A DNA stretch of 64,000 bases from Acinetobacter lactucae. GTDB taxonomy: Bacteria > Pseudomonadota > Gammaproteobacteria > Pseudomonadales > Moraxellaceae. Location of the stretch: positions 62,001 through 126,000 of the forward strand of contig NZ_LRPE01000010.1 in the NCBI RefSeq assembly GCF_001605885.1, in the 5' to 3' direction. Within the stretch, counting starts at the first letter, position 1. Every line of letters begins with the position of its first letter. Below, in pieces: positions 9,401-16,831 of this stretch. The notes beneath the pieces were generated by a model. The model did not search any database. It was not told the DNA's origin and worked only from the letters and a program-made list of their open reading frames with translations. The translations under genes were made by a program, and so were the position numbers.

Positions 9401-12006
9401 TGAACACAAAATACCGTAAACCGCTGGCAGGTACCCAGCTCGAATATTATGACGTGCGTCAAGCCGTTGAAGATATTCAGCCAGGCGCATACGAAAAACT
9501 GCCTTACACCTCTAAAGTACTCGCAGAGCAATTGGTACGCCGTGCCGATGCCGAGAACTTAACTGCCTATTTAACGCAGTTAATTGAACGCCGTCAGGAC
9601 TTGGACTTTCCTTGGTATCCAGCGCGCGTTGTGTGTCATGACATCTTGGGGCAAACTGCACTGGTTGATCTTGCAGGTTTGCGTGATGCGATTGCCGACA
9701 AAGGCGGTGACCCATCTAAAGTCAACCCCGTTGTGCCGACTCAGCTCATTGTCGACCACTCTTTAGCAGTGGAATATGGTGGTGCTGACCCAGACGCTTT
9801 TGAAAAAAACCGTGCTGTTGAAGACCGTCGTAACGAAGACCGTTTCCACTTTATTGAGTGGACTAAAACCGCATTTAAAAATGTCGATGTGATCCCTGCG
9901 GGGAACGGCATTATGCACCAGATTAACCTAGAGAAAATGTCTCCGGTCATTCAGGCGCGTGATGGCGTAGCATTCCCAGACACTTGCGTTGGTACAGACT
10001 CACATACACCACATACAGACGCTTTGGGCGTAATTTCTGTGGGCGTGGGTGGCTTAGAAGCTGAAAACGTAATGTTGGGTCGTGCATCTTGGATGCGTCT
10101 GCCAGACATTATTGGTGTTGAGTTTGTAGGTCAGCGTCAAGCAGGCATTACTGCAACAGATATCGTACTTGCTCTAACTGAATTCTTGCGTAAAGAGCGC
10201 GTGGTGGGTGCATACCTTGAATTCTTTGGTGAAGGTGCTGACAGCATGTCTGTGGGCGACCGTGCAACCATTTCGAACATGACACCAGAATATGGCGCTA
10301 CGGCTGCGATGTTCTATATCGACCAAAACACAATTGACTACTTACGCCTAACAGGCCGTGAAGATGCTCAAGTGGCATTGGTTGAACAGTACGCAAAAGA
10401 AATTGGCCTTTGGGCATCTGATATGACCAAAGCAGAGTACCCACGTGTACTTCGTTTTGATCTATCAACAGTCACACGTAACATTGCTGGCCCATCAAAC
10501 CCACATGCACGTGTTTCAACTGCGGACCTTAAGGAAAAAGGTATTGCAGGTGTTGTTGAAAACCGTTCTGATGGTTTAATGCCAGATGGCGCAATTATTA
10601 TTGCTGCAATTACTTCATGTACCAACACTTCTAACCCGCGTAACACTGTGGCGGCAGGTTTGTTGGCACGTAAGGCAAATGAGCTAGGTTTAGTTCGTAA
10701 ACCTTGGGTGAAATCATCATTTGCACCGGGTTCAAAAGCGGCTGCACTTTACCTTGAAGAAGCGGGTGTTCTAAAAGACTTAGAGCAACTTGGTTTTGGT
10801 ATTGTGGCTTACGCTTGTACGACGTGTAATGGTATGTCGGGTGCGTTAGATCCAGCTATTCAGCAAGAAATTATTGACCGTGACTTGTACGCAACAGCAG
10901 TATTGTCTGGTAACCGTAACTTCGATGGTCGTATCCATCCATATGCAAAACAGGCGTTCTTGGCATCTCCACCGCTTGTTGTGGCGTATGCAATTGCAGG
11001 TACGATTCGTTTTGATATCGAAAAAGATGCGTTAGGTCATGACAAAGAAGGTAACCCGATTTACCTCAAAGACATCTGGCCATCTGACGCTGAAATTGAT
11101 GCCTTAGTAAAAGAAGCCGTGAAACCTGAACAGTTCCGTAAAGTCTACATTCCAATGTTTGACTTAGGTGTAACTCAAGAAGCTGAAAGTCCGCTTTATG
11201 ACTGGCGTCCGCAAAGTACTTACATTCGCCGTCCACCATATTGGGAAGGGGCGTTGGCTGCACCACGTACTTTGGCGAACATGCGTCCGCTTGCGATTTT
11301 GGGTGACAACATCACCACCGATCACTTGTCGCCGTCAAACGCGATTTTGATGGACTCGGCTGCGGGTGAATATCTTCACAAAATGGGCGTACCAGAAGAA
11401 GACTTCAACTCATACGCAACGCACCGTGGTGACCACTTGACTGCACAACGTGCAACATTTGCCAACCCGAAACTTTATAACGAAATGGTGGTTCGTTCAG
11501 ACGGTACCATTAAGCAAGGTTCAAAAGCGCGTGTAGAGCCAGAAGGCGAAGTGATGCGTATGTGGGAAGCAATTGAAACCTACATGAACCGTAAGCAACC
11601 GTTAATCATTATCGCGGGTGCTGACTACGGTCAGGGTTCAAGCCGTGACTGGGCTGCGAAAGGTGTACGCCTTGCAGGTGTAGAAGCGATTGTGGCAGAA
11701 GGTTTTGAGCGTATTCACCGTACTAACTTGGTGGGTATGGGCGTGTTACCGCTTGAGTTTAAACCGGGTGTAAACCGCAAGACTTTAAAACTAGATGGTA
11801 CAGAGCTTTATAGCGTAATTGGTAATATTGCACCACGATCGACTTTAACTTTAGTGATTGAACGTGCCACAGCGGATGGTAAAGAAGAGATTGTTGAAGT
11901 GCCTGTGACTTGCCGTTTAGATACAGAAGAAGAAGTTTCTGTATATGAAGCGGGCGGTGTATTACAGCGTTTTGCGCAAGACTTTTTAGAAGGCCAAGTG
12001 GCTTAA
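9400..12006 (+). CDS. acnD: Fe/S-dependent 2-methylisocitrate dehydratase AcnD
   Basis: An 868-residue aconitase-superfamily enzyme that dehydrates 2-methylcitrate, replacing PrpD in many bacteria. The [4Fe-4S] cysteines are visible: Cys407 in TSCTNTSNP, and Cys473 and Cys476 in ACTTCNG. The C-terminal swivel domain carries GADYGQGSSRDWAAKG. AcnD normally makes a cis/trans isomer that needs PrpF; no prpF follows here. Its 3' end is followed by a terminator, and both are repeated in altered form about 1 kb downstream, marking this as an insertion point for accessory DNA. Confidence 0.94.
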   Translation: MNTKYRKPLAGTQLEYYDVRQAVEDIQPGAYEKLPYTSKVLAEQLVRRADAENLTAYLTQLIERRQDLDFPWYPARVVCHDILGQTALVDLAGLRDAIADKGGDPSKVNPVVPTQLIVDHSLAVEYGGADPDAFEKNRAVEDRRNEDRFHFIEWTKTAFKNVDVIPAGNGIMHQINLEKMSPVIQARDGVAFPDTCVGTDSHTPHTDALGVISVGVGGLEAENVMLGRASWMRLPDIIGVEFVGQRQAGITATDIVLALTEFLRKERVVGAYLEFFGEGADSMSVGDRATISNMTPEYGATAAMFYIDQNTIDYLRLTGREDAQVALVEQYAKEIGLWASDMTKAEYPRVLRFDLSTVTRNIAGPSNPHARVSTADLKEKGIAGVVENRSDGLMPDGAIIIAAITSCTNTSNPRNTVAAGLLARKANELGLVRKPWVKSSFAPGSKAAALYLEEAGVLKDLEQLGFGIVAYACTTCNGMSGALDPAIQQEIIDRDLYATAVLSGNRNFDGRIHPYAKQAFLASPPLVVAYAIAGTIRFDIEKDALGHDKEGNPIYLKDIWPSDAEIDALVKEAVKPEQFRKVYIPMFDLGVTQEAESPLYDWRPQSTYIRRPPYWEGALAAPRTLANMRPLAILGDNITTDHLSPSNAILMDSAAGEYLHKMGVPEEDFNSYATHRGDHLTAQRATFANPKLYNEMVVRSDGTIKQGSKARVEPEGEVMRMWEAIETYMNRKQPLIIIAGADYGQGSSRDWAAKGVRLAGVEAIVAEGFERIHRTNLVGMGVLPLEFKPGVNRKTLKLDGTELYSVIGNIAPRSTLTLVIERATADGKEEIVEVPVTCRLDTEEEVSVYEAGGVLQRFAQDFLEGQVA

Positions 12007-12036
12007 TACCTTAGTTAAACATTATTGATATTGTTC

Positions 12037-12070
12037 AAAAAAAGCCCTATCTTGATGATGGGGTTTTTTG
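12037..12070 (+). terminator. acnD terminator
   Basis: Stem around AAAAAAAGCCCTATC...GATGGGGTTTTTTG directly after acnD, closing the prp operon. The sequence CTTGATGATGGGGTTTTT recurs near 13108-13125 after the duplicated acnD end. Confidence 0.8.
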
Positions 12071-12082
12071 TTGAGAATAAGA

Positions 12083-12301
12083 ATGGAAAGATACTTAGAT
12101 TTAGACGGTGATTCTGGCGTTTTTGCATATGAAATTGGTGATACATATATAAGAGTGCAGTTTGATAGAACTTTTAAAATTTATACTTATAGTTATCGAA
12201 GTGCGGGAGCTGCCCGAGTTGAAGATATGAAACAACTAGCTAGAAATGGAGATGGTCTAAATTCTTATATTATGAGATACGCTAAAACTTTATATGAATA
12301 A
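12083..12301 (+). CDS. Small KTSC-like protein
   Basis: A 72-residue protein starting MERYLDLDGDSG. The pattern of a short beta-rich stretch (YIRVQFDRTFKIYTY) followed by a helix and NSYIMRYAKTLYE resembles the small KTSC domain, whose function is unknown. I prefer ATG 12083 over the upstream TTG because the latter lies in the acnD terminator. It sits in the accessory region between acnD and its duplicated 3' end, with AT-rich codon use unlike acnD. No function can be assigned. Confidence 0.6.
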   Translation: MERYLDLDGDSGVFAYEIGDTYIRVQFDRTFKIYTYSYRSAGAARVEDMKQLARNGDGLNSYIMRYAKTLYE

Positions 12302-12379
12302 TTTAATTATTAAAATTCGATAAAAGTATTCAGGGTAAGAGTTTTTAATATTAAGTTTAATTTTGGGCTAAGTAAAAAT

Positions 12380-12841
12380 ATGTCTGTTGAAAATATTTTT
12401 GAAAAAATTGAATTATTAAATAAGGCTGTAATTGATTATTACGAAAAATTAAATGAACATAGTATCTGGTTATTTATTTCAACAATCGGTTGGATAGGTA
12501 TTCCTAATGAGCAAAAGTTTATAAAGATATTAGCATTTATAGGAATTATTCTTTTCTTTTTCTACTATATTTCAAACTCTGAGTTATGGAAAAAGTCAGG
12601 AGAGTTATCGGAAGAGGAAAAAAATAAGCCATTTAAAAAACTGATTTTTAAATATAAAAATGAAGTTGAGCGAAGTGATTTGTCAGTAGATGAGAAAAGT
12701 AAAGCCTTAAATAAGTTAGTTGATATTGAAAATAGATATTTTAATTTCAAAAAGAATGGAATTAAGATTGTTTGTAATAATTATTGTTTCTTCTTTGCAA
12801 TGTTTTTTTTAACTGTAGTGTGTATTAATTCAATGTGGTGA
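12380..12841 (+). CDS. Hypothetical membrane protein
   Basis: A 153-residue protein I do not recognise. It has an acidic N-terminal helix (IFEKIELLNKAVIDYYEKL), hydrophobic segments at about residues 28-42 and 48-64, a charged middle of roughly 65 residues (KKSGELSEEEKNKPFKK...), and a final hydrophobic segment at about 133-150. The codon use is very AT-rich. It lies in the stretch between the real acnD end and the truncated repeat copy, so it is probably cargo of an insertion. Similar two-part membrane proteins occur in defence and toxin settings, but nothing here proves such a role. Confidence 0.6.
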   Translation: MSVENIFEKIELLNKAVIDYYEKLNEHSIWLFISTIGWIGIPNEQKFIKILAFIGIILFFFYYISNSELWKKSGELSEEEKNKPFKKLIFKYKNEVERSDLSVDEKSKALNKLVDIENRYFNFKKNGIKIVCNNYCFFFAMFFLTVVCINSMW

Positions 12842-12890
12842 GTTTGAAAATGACAAATAACTATTAATGTAATAAATAATTTTGATAAAT

Positions 12891-12974
12891 AAAAAAACGA
12901 GATCCCGTCGGAATTTTTTGTATTTGGTTACTACATACAACACCTGTTGTATCTCACGATCCTGATACTTGAAT
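12891..12974 (-). repeat. Truncated copy R1 of the array repeat
   Basis: Aligns with the terminator-proximal third of the ~210 bp repeat: an A-run with a decayed terminator stem, TATTTGGTTACTA, the perfect hairpin ATACAAC-acct-GTTGTAT, and ATCTCACGATCCTGAT. The promoter half is missing; instead the sequence runs into a second copy of the acnD 3' end at 12978. The hairpin differs from the other copies by a paired change (A-T to G-C). Confidence 0.75.
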
Positions 12975-12977
12975 GTA

Positions 12978-13065
12978 TTTAGATACAGAATAAGTTTCTG
13001 TATATGAAGCGGGTGGTGTATTACAGCGTTTTGCACAGGACTTTTTAGAAGGCCGAGTGGCTTGA
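12978..13065 (+). pseudogene. Duplicated acnD 3' end
   Basis: About 88 bp nearly identical to the last bases of acnD (11919-12006), with scattered substitutions and a short deletion that puts TAA in frame after TTAGATACAGAA. The acnD terminator motif CTTGATGATGGGG also recurs about 45 bp later. It is a scar and not a gene: it marks either an imported allele of the acnD end or a tandem duplication around inserted cargo. Confidence 0.85.
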
Positions 13066-13171
13066 TATTTAGTATGTAAATAATTGAAATTGAATAAAAA
13101 TACTGTCTTGATGATGGGGTTTTTATCACTATATAAATACTTTTTTGTTGATAAAGATATGGAATAGAATT

Positions 13172-13771
13172 ATGAGTATCGGCGCATCTGTGCTATCTGG
13201 ATTAATAAGTGGATTAATAGCTTCAGTCGTAACTGTTGTTGTAACATATGAGATTACATTCAAAAGAATCGAAGAGCCTAAGTTAATATTAGAAAAGAAA
13301 AAGATCGCAATTGAAGCAAATAAACAGATTTTATTGCTTATACCAAATGTGATGACAAAATGTAGAGCTCAACCTATTGATAGATTTACTTTAAAAATAG
13401 CATGTAATAATAAAAACTTAGGACAATATCATGTGGGAGTTAAAATAAATGATAAAATACAATTAGCCAATAAAAATGATATTTCTGAGAAAAGATATAA
13501 TGGTGGTTTTGATATAAGTTTTCCGGATGAAAAAAGTAGTTATATATTACCTCCAAATTCTGAGGGTGATTTATGGTTTTATATAAAATTTAATAAAAAG
13601 AAATATCCTAATGGGCTGATATTTGATGATACTATTTCATTAGTTGATTTTGATTATTCAACATATGAATCTGCCCGAAGTTTTATAACTCAGCAATTTC
13701 CTGAAACTCAATCTATGGCATTAAATGTATCAAAAAGAAGTGAAAAGATATTTGTATCTGTCTACAAATGA
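13172..13771 (+). CDS. Hypothetical membrane-anchored protein
   Basis: A 199-residue protein starting MSIGASVLSGLISGLIASVV. One N-terminal hydrophobic segment (about residues 5-27) is followed by a charged helix (KRIEEPKLILEKKKIAIEANKQ) and a beta-rich soluble domain to the C terminus. I chose ATG 13172; in-frame TTG 13145 would add nine polar residues before the membrane segment. Not recognised. It lies between the duplicated acnD end and repeat copy R2, is very AT-rich, and is probably recently acquired cargo. Confidence 0.6.
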   Translation: MSIGASVLSGLISGLIASVVTVVVTYEITFKRIEEPKLILEKKKIAIEANKQILLLIPNVMTKCRAQPIDRFTLKIACNNKNLGQYHVGVKINDKIQLANKNDISEKRYNGGFDISFPDEKSSYILPPNSEGDLWFYIKFNKKKYPNGLIFDDTISLVDFDYSTYESARSFITQQFPETQSMALNVSKRSEKIFVSVYK

Positions 13772-13916
13772 TGAAATTCACTAGTATGTTTTCTATTCAA
13801 TTATTTGTAGGGTAGAGAGTTAAATAGATTTTTCTGAATTAGAGAAAATTTTATAAAATATTTTGGCTTTTTCGTTGCTATTACCAGTCAAAAAAGTCAA
13901 TAAATAATCAAAATTA

Positions 13917-13946
13917 AAGCAAGAACAGCCCCATAGTCCTGTATAG
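13917..13946 (+). pseudogene. Orphan 3' end of a DUF4126 gene
   Basis: Ten codons ending KQEQPHSPV-stop, in frame, matching the last codons of the DUF4126 gene (KQEQAHSPL-stop at 15097-15126). The match continues downstream through TATAGGTTTAGCCTAAA into repeat copy R2, just as the intact gene continues into R3. The gene body is absent. This shows that gene end plus repeat moved or duplicated as one unit. Confidence 0.8.
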
Positions 13947-13960
13947 GTTTAGCCTAAACA

Positions 13961-14182
13961 TCATTTTAAATATCAATAAAAAAAGCCCGACATCCTGTCG
14001 AGCTTTTTCGTATTTGGTTGCTAGATATGACTCCTGTCGTATCTCACGATCCTGATGCATGAACCTATTATTGTTGTTTTATGTTCCGGAACATCCTGTT
14101 CCTGTATGAGTTCATCATAGAAAAAAAGCAGGGGACAGCCAATCCGCTAAATCCCTAAATCTGTGTAAGATAAATCGTACAA
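13961..14182 (-). repeat. Array repeat copy R2
   Basis: Full ~210 bp copy, from ATTTTAAATATCAAT through the shared terminator to the conserved block CCAATCCGCTAAATCCCTAAA and CGTACA. The right third is more diverged than in the other copies (CTGTGTAAGATAAATCGTACA). The left flank is the orphan DUF4126 gene end; the right flank leads to the zinc-ribbon gene. Confidence 0.9.
13978..14107 (-). ncRNA. Predicted small RNA, copy R2
   Basis: Predicted from a minus-strand promoter, TTGGCT (14142-14137), 17 bp, TATGAT (14119-14114), with a start expected near 14107 and a T-run end near 13978, giving ~130 nt. Hairpins: GGAAC-AGGAU-GUUCC, then GAUACGAC-AGGA-GUCAUAUC (one C-A mismatch), then the terminator stem GCUCGAC-AGGAU-GUCGGGC followed by seven U. 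No transcript data are available here; strand and ends are inference. Confidence 0.6.
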
Positions 14183-14293
14183 ATAACATTTTTTGCATTT
14201 ATGCCATCATCATCGGGCGAAATGGACAATTGACATTCACTTTAAGTGGGTTATATTCCTGTTTAATATATATACGATTATAGGAATGTAATC

Positions 14294-14428
14294 ATGGTAA
14301 CAGCTGGCGAAAAACCCGGAACAGGCTTCTATTTCTGTGCTCAGTGCGGACATAGAGTGTTTTTAGAAATTAACACCGACCCTTTACCACCTTGCACGAA
14401 ATGCTACTGCACGCAATTTAAACGTTAA
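14294..14428 (+). CDS. Small zinc-ribbon protein
   Basis: A 44-residue protein that begins MVTAGEKPGTGFYFCAQCGH and ends CTKCYCTQFKR. Two CxxC pairs (Cys15/Cys18 and Cys34/Cys37) spaced about 16 residues apart form a rubredoxin-like zinc knuckle, and the GEKPGTG-Y-C-CG opening is typical of small stand-alone zinc-ribbon proteins. The ATG has GGAATG upstream and a terminator hairpin follows at 14459. It is the first gene in the R2-R3 unit. Function unknown. Confidence 0.75.
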   Translation: MVTAGEKPGTGFYFCAQCGHRVFLEINTDPLPPCTKCYCTQFKR

Positions 14429-14458
14429 GAATGAAATAATATTTGCGTTCGCATTTAA

Positions 14459-14490
14459 CAAAAAGCCCTGTCACCTGATGGGGCTTTTTG
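14459..14490 (+). terminator. Terminator after the zinc-ribbon gene
   Basis: Stem AAAAAGCCC...GGGCTTTTTG with a 12-base loop, immediately downstream of the small gene. Confidence 0.8.
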
Positions 14491-14550
14491 TTAATTTAAA
14501 AATAAGACTTACATAACAAGACCCGTGATGGGCATGAGAAGGAAACCGTT

Positions 14551-15126
14551 ATGGAAACTATATTGGGTTTATGTATTGGCGTGGGGCTGAGCGCTGCCTG
14601 CGGTTTTCGGGTGTTTGTGCCGCTACTGGTCATGAGCATTGCAACCATGATGGGATGGTTTGAGCCATCAAAAGGTTTTGAATGGTTAGCTCTGCCATCG
14701 GTGTGTTTGGCTTTAGGCGTGGCAACGGTGTGTGAAGTAGCAGCTTACTATATTCCGTGGGTCGATAATGCCTTAGACACAGTTGCAACTCCTGCGGCGA
14801 TGATTGCGGGTACATTAGCGACAATGGCGGTTAGCAGCGGAGAAATGTCTCAGTTTGCCAGTTGGGCAGCAGCCATAATTGTCGGTGGTGGTACGGCAGG
14901 TGTGGTGCAAATGAGTACCGTTGCTGCACGCGGTGTTTCAACTGCAACTACGGGTGGCTTGGGTAATTTTGTCGTTGCGACAGGAGAGTGGGTTGGAGCA
15001 ATCTTGCTTTCAGTTTCAGCCATGGTAGTGCCTGCGCTTGTTGCCGTAGTGGTGCTGATTGCGGTTATTTTAGCGGTACGTTGGATACGCCATAAAAAGC
15101 AAGAACAGGCGCATAGTCCTCTATAG
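14551..15126 (+). CDS. DUF4126 membrane protein
   Basis: A 191-residue multi-pass membrane protein: hydrophobic segments at about residues 3-33, 44-70, 80-105, 108-125 and 150-180, rich in Gly and Ala, with a basic tail (RWIRHKKQEQAHSPL). The features fit the DUF4126 family, whose function is unknown. ATG 14551 is preceded by AGAAGGAAA. Its last codons are continuous with repeat R3, and a second copy of just that end stands before R2. Base composition is less AT-rich than the neighbouring cargo, so it may have a different origin. Confidence 0.8.
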   Translation: METILGLCIGVGLSAACGFRVFVPLLVMSIATMMGWFEPSKGFEWLALPSVCLALGVATVCEVAAYYIPWVDNALDTVATPAAMIAGTLATMAVSSGEMSQFASWAAAIIVGGGTAGVVQMSTVAARGVSTATTGGLGNFVVATGEWVGAILLSVSAMVVPALVAVVVLIAVILAVRWIRHKKQEQAHSPL

Positions 15127-15136
15127 GTTTAGCCTA

Positions 15137-15363
15137 AATATATTTTTAAATAGCAATAAAAAAAGCCCAACGTTCTGTTGGGCTTTTTCGTATTTGGGTA
15201 CTAGATATGACTCCTGTCGTATCTCACGCTCCTGATGCTTGAACCTATTATTGTTGTTTTGTGTTCCGGAACATCCTGTTCCTGTATGAGTTCATATTAG
15301 GAAAAAAGAAGGATGTCGCCAATCCGCAAAATCCCTAAAAGTTTGTAGGTTAAAACGTACATT
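15137..15363 (-). repeat. Array repeat copy R3
   Basis: Full copy, the most diverged in stem regions: its terminator stem is AAAAAGCCCAAC-gttct-GTTGGGCTTTTT, perfectly paired, where R2, R4 and R5 read CCCGAC/GTCGAG. The paired change G-C to A-T supports selection on structure. It ends CCAATCCGCAAAATCCCTAAAAGTTTG...CGTACAT. Left flank DUF4126, right flank the GNAT gene. Confidence 0.9.
15158..15287 (-). ncRNA. Predicted small RNA, copy R3
   Basis: Minus-strand promoter TTGGCG (15322-15317), 17 bp, TAATAT (15299-15294). The spacer bases differ from other copies but the length does not. The 5' hairpin with AGGAU loop is kept, the next single-stranded motif reads CAGGAG, and the terminator loop has AGAA where others have AGGA. 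End near the T-run at 15158. Inference only. Confidence 0.58.
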
Positions 15364-15533
15364 AAAAATGTGGTGTAGGGCATTTTGTAGTTACAACAGG
15401 GGCGAATATAAGGGGCTTACTTTTATACCTAATCATTTAAGATGTTGAGAGGAATAAGAGTTGCTATTGATAACAATATGTTATGTTTAAGTTTGGTTGT
15501 AAAAAGAACAATTTTATCGGGAGTAATAAATAA

Positions 15534-16043
15534 ATGACCGTTATGTTGGTAAAACCTCATTTAAGATTTAAAGAGAGCTATAACAACTATATTAATGAAT
15601 TAGCAGATGAAGATCGTCATCCTTTGACAACGGAGTTTGACCATACAAATTTTGAATCATTTTTGAATAAACTGAGAGATTATGAAAAAGGGGAATTCCT
15701 AGAAGAAGGGCATGTTCCCAACATTACATATTGGTTAGTAGAAGGTAATGAAATTATTGGCGCGTCTAACTTGCGACTTAAACTCAATGAACAGATTGAA
15801 TATTGCGGTGGGCATATTGGTTTAGGTATTCGTCCTTCTAAACGTGGACAGAATTTTGGCTCGAAATTGTTAGAGCTTACAATTCAGGAGGCATGGAAGT
15901 TAGGCCTAACGGAGTTACATATACATTGCTATAAATCTAATTTAGCTTCTGCAAAAACCATTCAAGCAAACAATGGTCGTCTTCATTCTGAAATTACTCT
16001 CAACCAAGTAGTTCAACGGTATGTGGTGAATAAAACAGTATAA
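15534..16043 (+). CDS. GNAT-family N-acetyltransferase
   Basis: A 169-residue acetyltransferase of the Gcn5-related family, expected to move an acetyl group from acetyl-CoA to an amine. The acetyl-CoA pyrophosphate loop is IGLGIRPSKRGQNFGSKLL (about residues 95-113, R104 to G109), followed by the helix LTIQEAWKLG and the strand LTELHIHCYKSNLASAKTIQ with the usual N-x-x-S/A. Substrate unknown. It is the only gene between repeats R3 and R4 and so a single-gene cassette. ATG 15534 is used; ATG 15543 is a possible alternative. Confidence 0.85.
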   Translation: MTVMLVKPHLRFKESYNNYINELADEDRHPLTTEFDHTNFESFLNKLRDYEKGEFLEEGHVPNITYWLVEGNEIIGASNLRLKLNEQIEYCGGHIGLGIRPSKRGQNFGSKLLELTIQEAWKLGLTELHIHCYKSNLASAKTIQANNGRLHSEITLNQVVQRYVVNKTV

Positions 16044-16062
16044 GAATTTTCTTTTAGAGCAT

Positions 16063-16281
16063 TTTTAAATGGCAATAAAAAAAGCCCGACATCCTGTCGA
16101 GCTTTTTCGTATTTGGTTGCTAGATATGACTCCTGTCGTATCTCACGATCCTGATGCATGAACCTATTATTGTTGTTTTATGTTCCGGAACATCCTGTTC
16201 CTGTATGAGTTCATCATAGAAAAAAAGCAGGGCATCGCCAATCCGCAAAATCCCTAAAAGTTTGTAGGTTAAAACGTACAT
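16063..16281 (-). repeat. Array repeat copy R4
   Basis: Full copy nearly identical to R2 and R5, from TTTTTAAATGGCAAT to GTTAAAACGTACAT. It follows the GNAT stop codon by about 20 bp and precedes the Nudix gene by about 30 bp. Confidence 0.92.
16077..16206 (-). ncRNA. Predicted small RNA, copy R4
   Basis: Minus-strand promoter TTGGCG (16241-16236), 17 bp, TATGAT (16218-16213); start expected near 16206, terminator T-run at 16083-16077. Six GGA triplets lie in about 130 nt, five of them as CAGGA. Same fold as R2. Inference from sequence; no expression evidence. Confidence 0.6.
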
Positions 16282-16311
16282 TCAGAAATGATTTAACTTT
16301 TCAAATTGAAT

Positions 16312-16812
16312 ATGAATAATAGCCACCTTGTTACTTTAAGAAAAAATCAAATGCGTATTAGAAAATCTTCAAGACTATTAGTGATTAATGAAAATCATAA
16401 AATTTTGTTATTTCAATTCACTCATACAAATGATGCTTTGGCCGGACAATCATATTGGGCAACCGTCGGTGGTGGGCTTGAAGAAGGGGAAACCTTCGAG
16501 CAAGCAGCTTGCCGAGAGCTTTATGAAGAACTAGGTGTAGTCAGGCAAAACGTAGGTGCTCATGTTGCAACACGCAATTTTGAAATGATGCTACCAAGTG
16601 CAGAAGTTGTGATTTCTGAAGAAAGGCTTTTTATTATTTTTATTAAAAATGAAGAAGTGAATACAGCAAACTGGTCAGAACATGAAAAGCTTGTGATTAG
16701 TAAAAGTCGTTGGTGGACGTTTGATGAGCTTAGCCAAACCGATGAGATTGTTTATCCAAACAATATCCCTAATATTCTTGCAGATAGCTTGCCTGAAATT
16801 TTTAATCCCTAA
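16312..16812 (+). CDS. Nudix hydrolase
   Basis: A 166-residue Nudix enzyme, hydrolysing a nucleoside diphosphate linked to another group. The Nudix box is complete: GGLEEGETFEQAACRELYEE followed by LGV, about residues 54-76, with the metal-binding REXXEE. Substrate cannot be predicted. I start at ATG 16312; the frame extends back to TTG 16306, and ATG 16354 before RIRKSSRLLV is also possible. It is the single gene between R4 and R5, and a second, different Nudix gene lies 700 bp further on. Confidence 0.85.
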   Translation: MNNSHLVTLRKNQMRIRKSSRLLVINENHKILLFQFTHTNDALAGQSYWATVGGGLEEGETFEQAACRELYEELGVVRQNVGAHVATRNFEMMLPSAEVVISEERLFIIFIKNEEVNTANWSEHEKLVISKSRWWTFDELSQTDEIVYPNNIPNILADSLPEIFNP

Positions 16813-16831
16813 AATTTCCCAACATTCCGAT

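Noticed and set aside
12830..13129. A 99-codon minus-strand frame over the acnD scar
   Set aside because: It spans the truncated repeat and the duplicated acnD end, so it is a by-product of those sequences.
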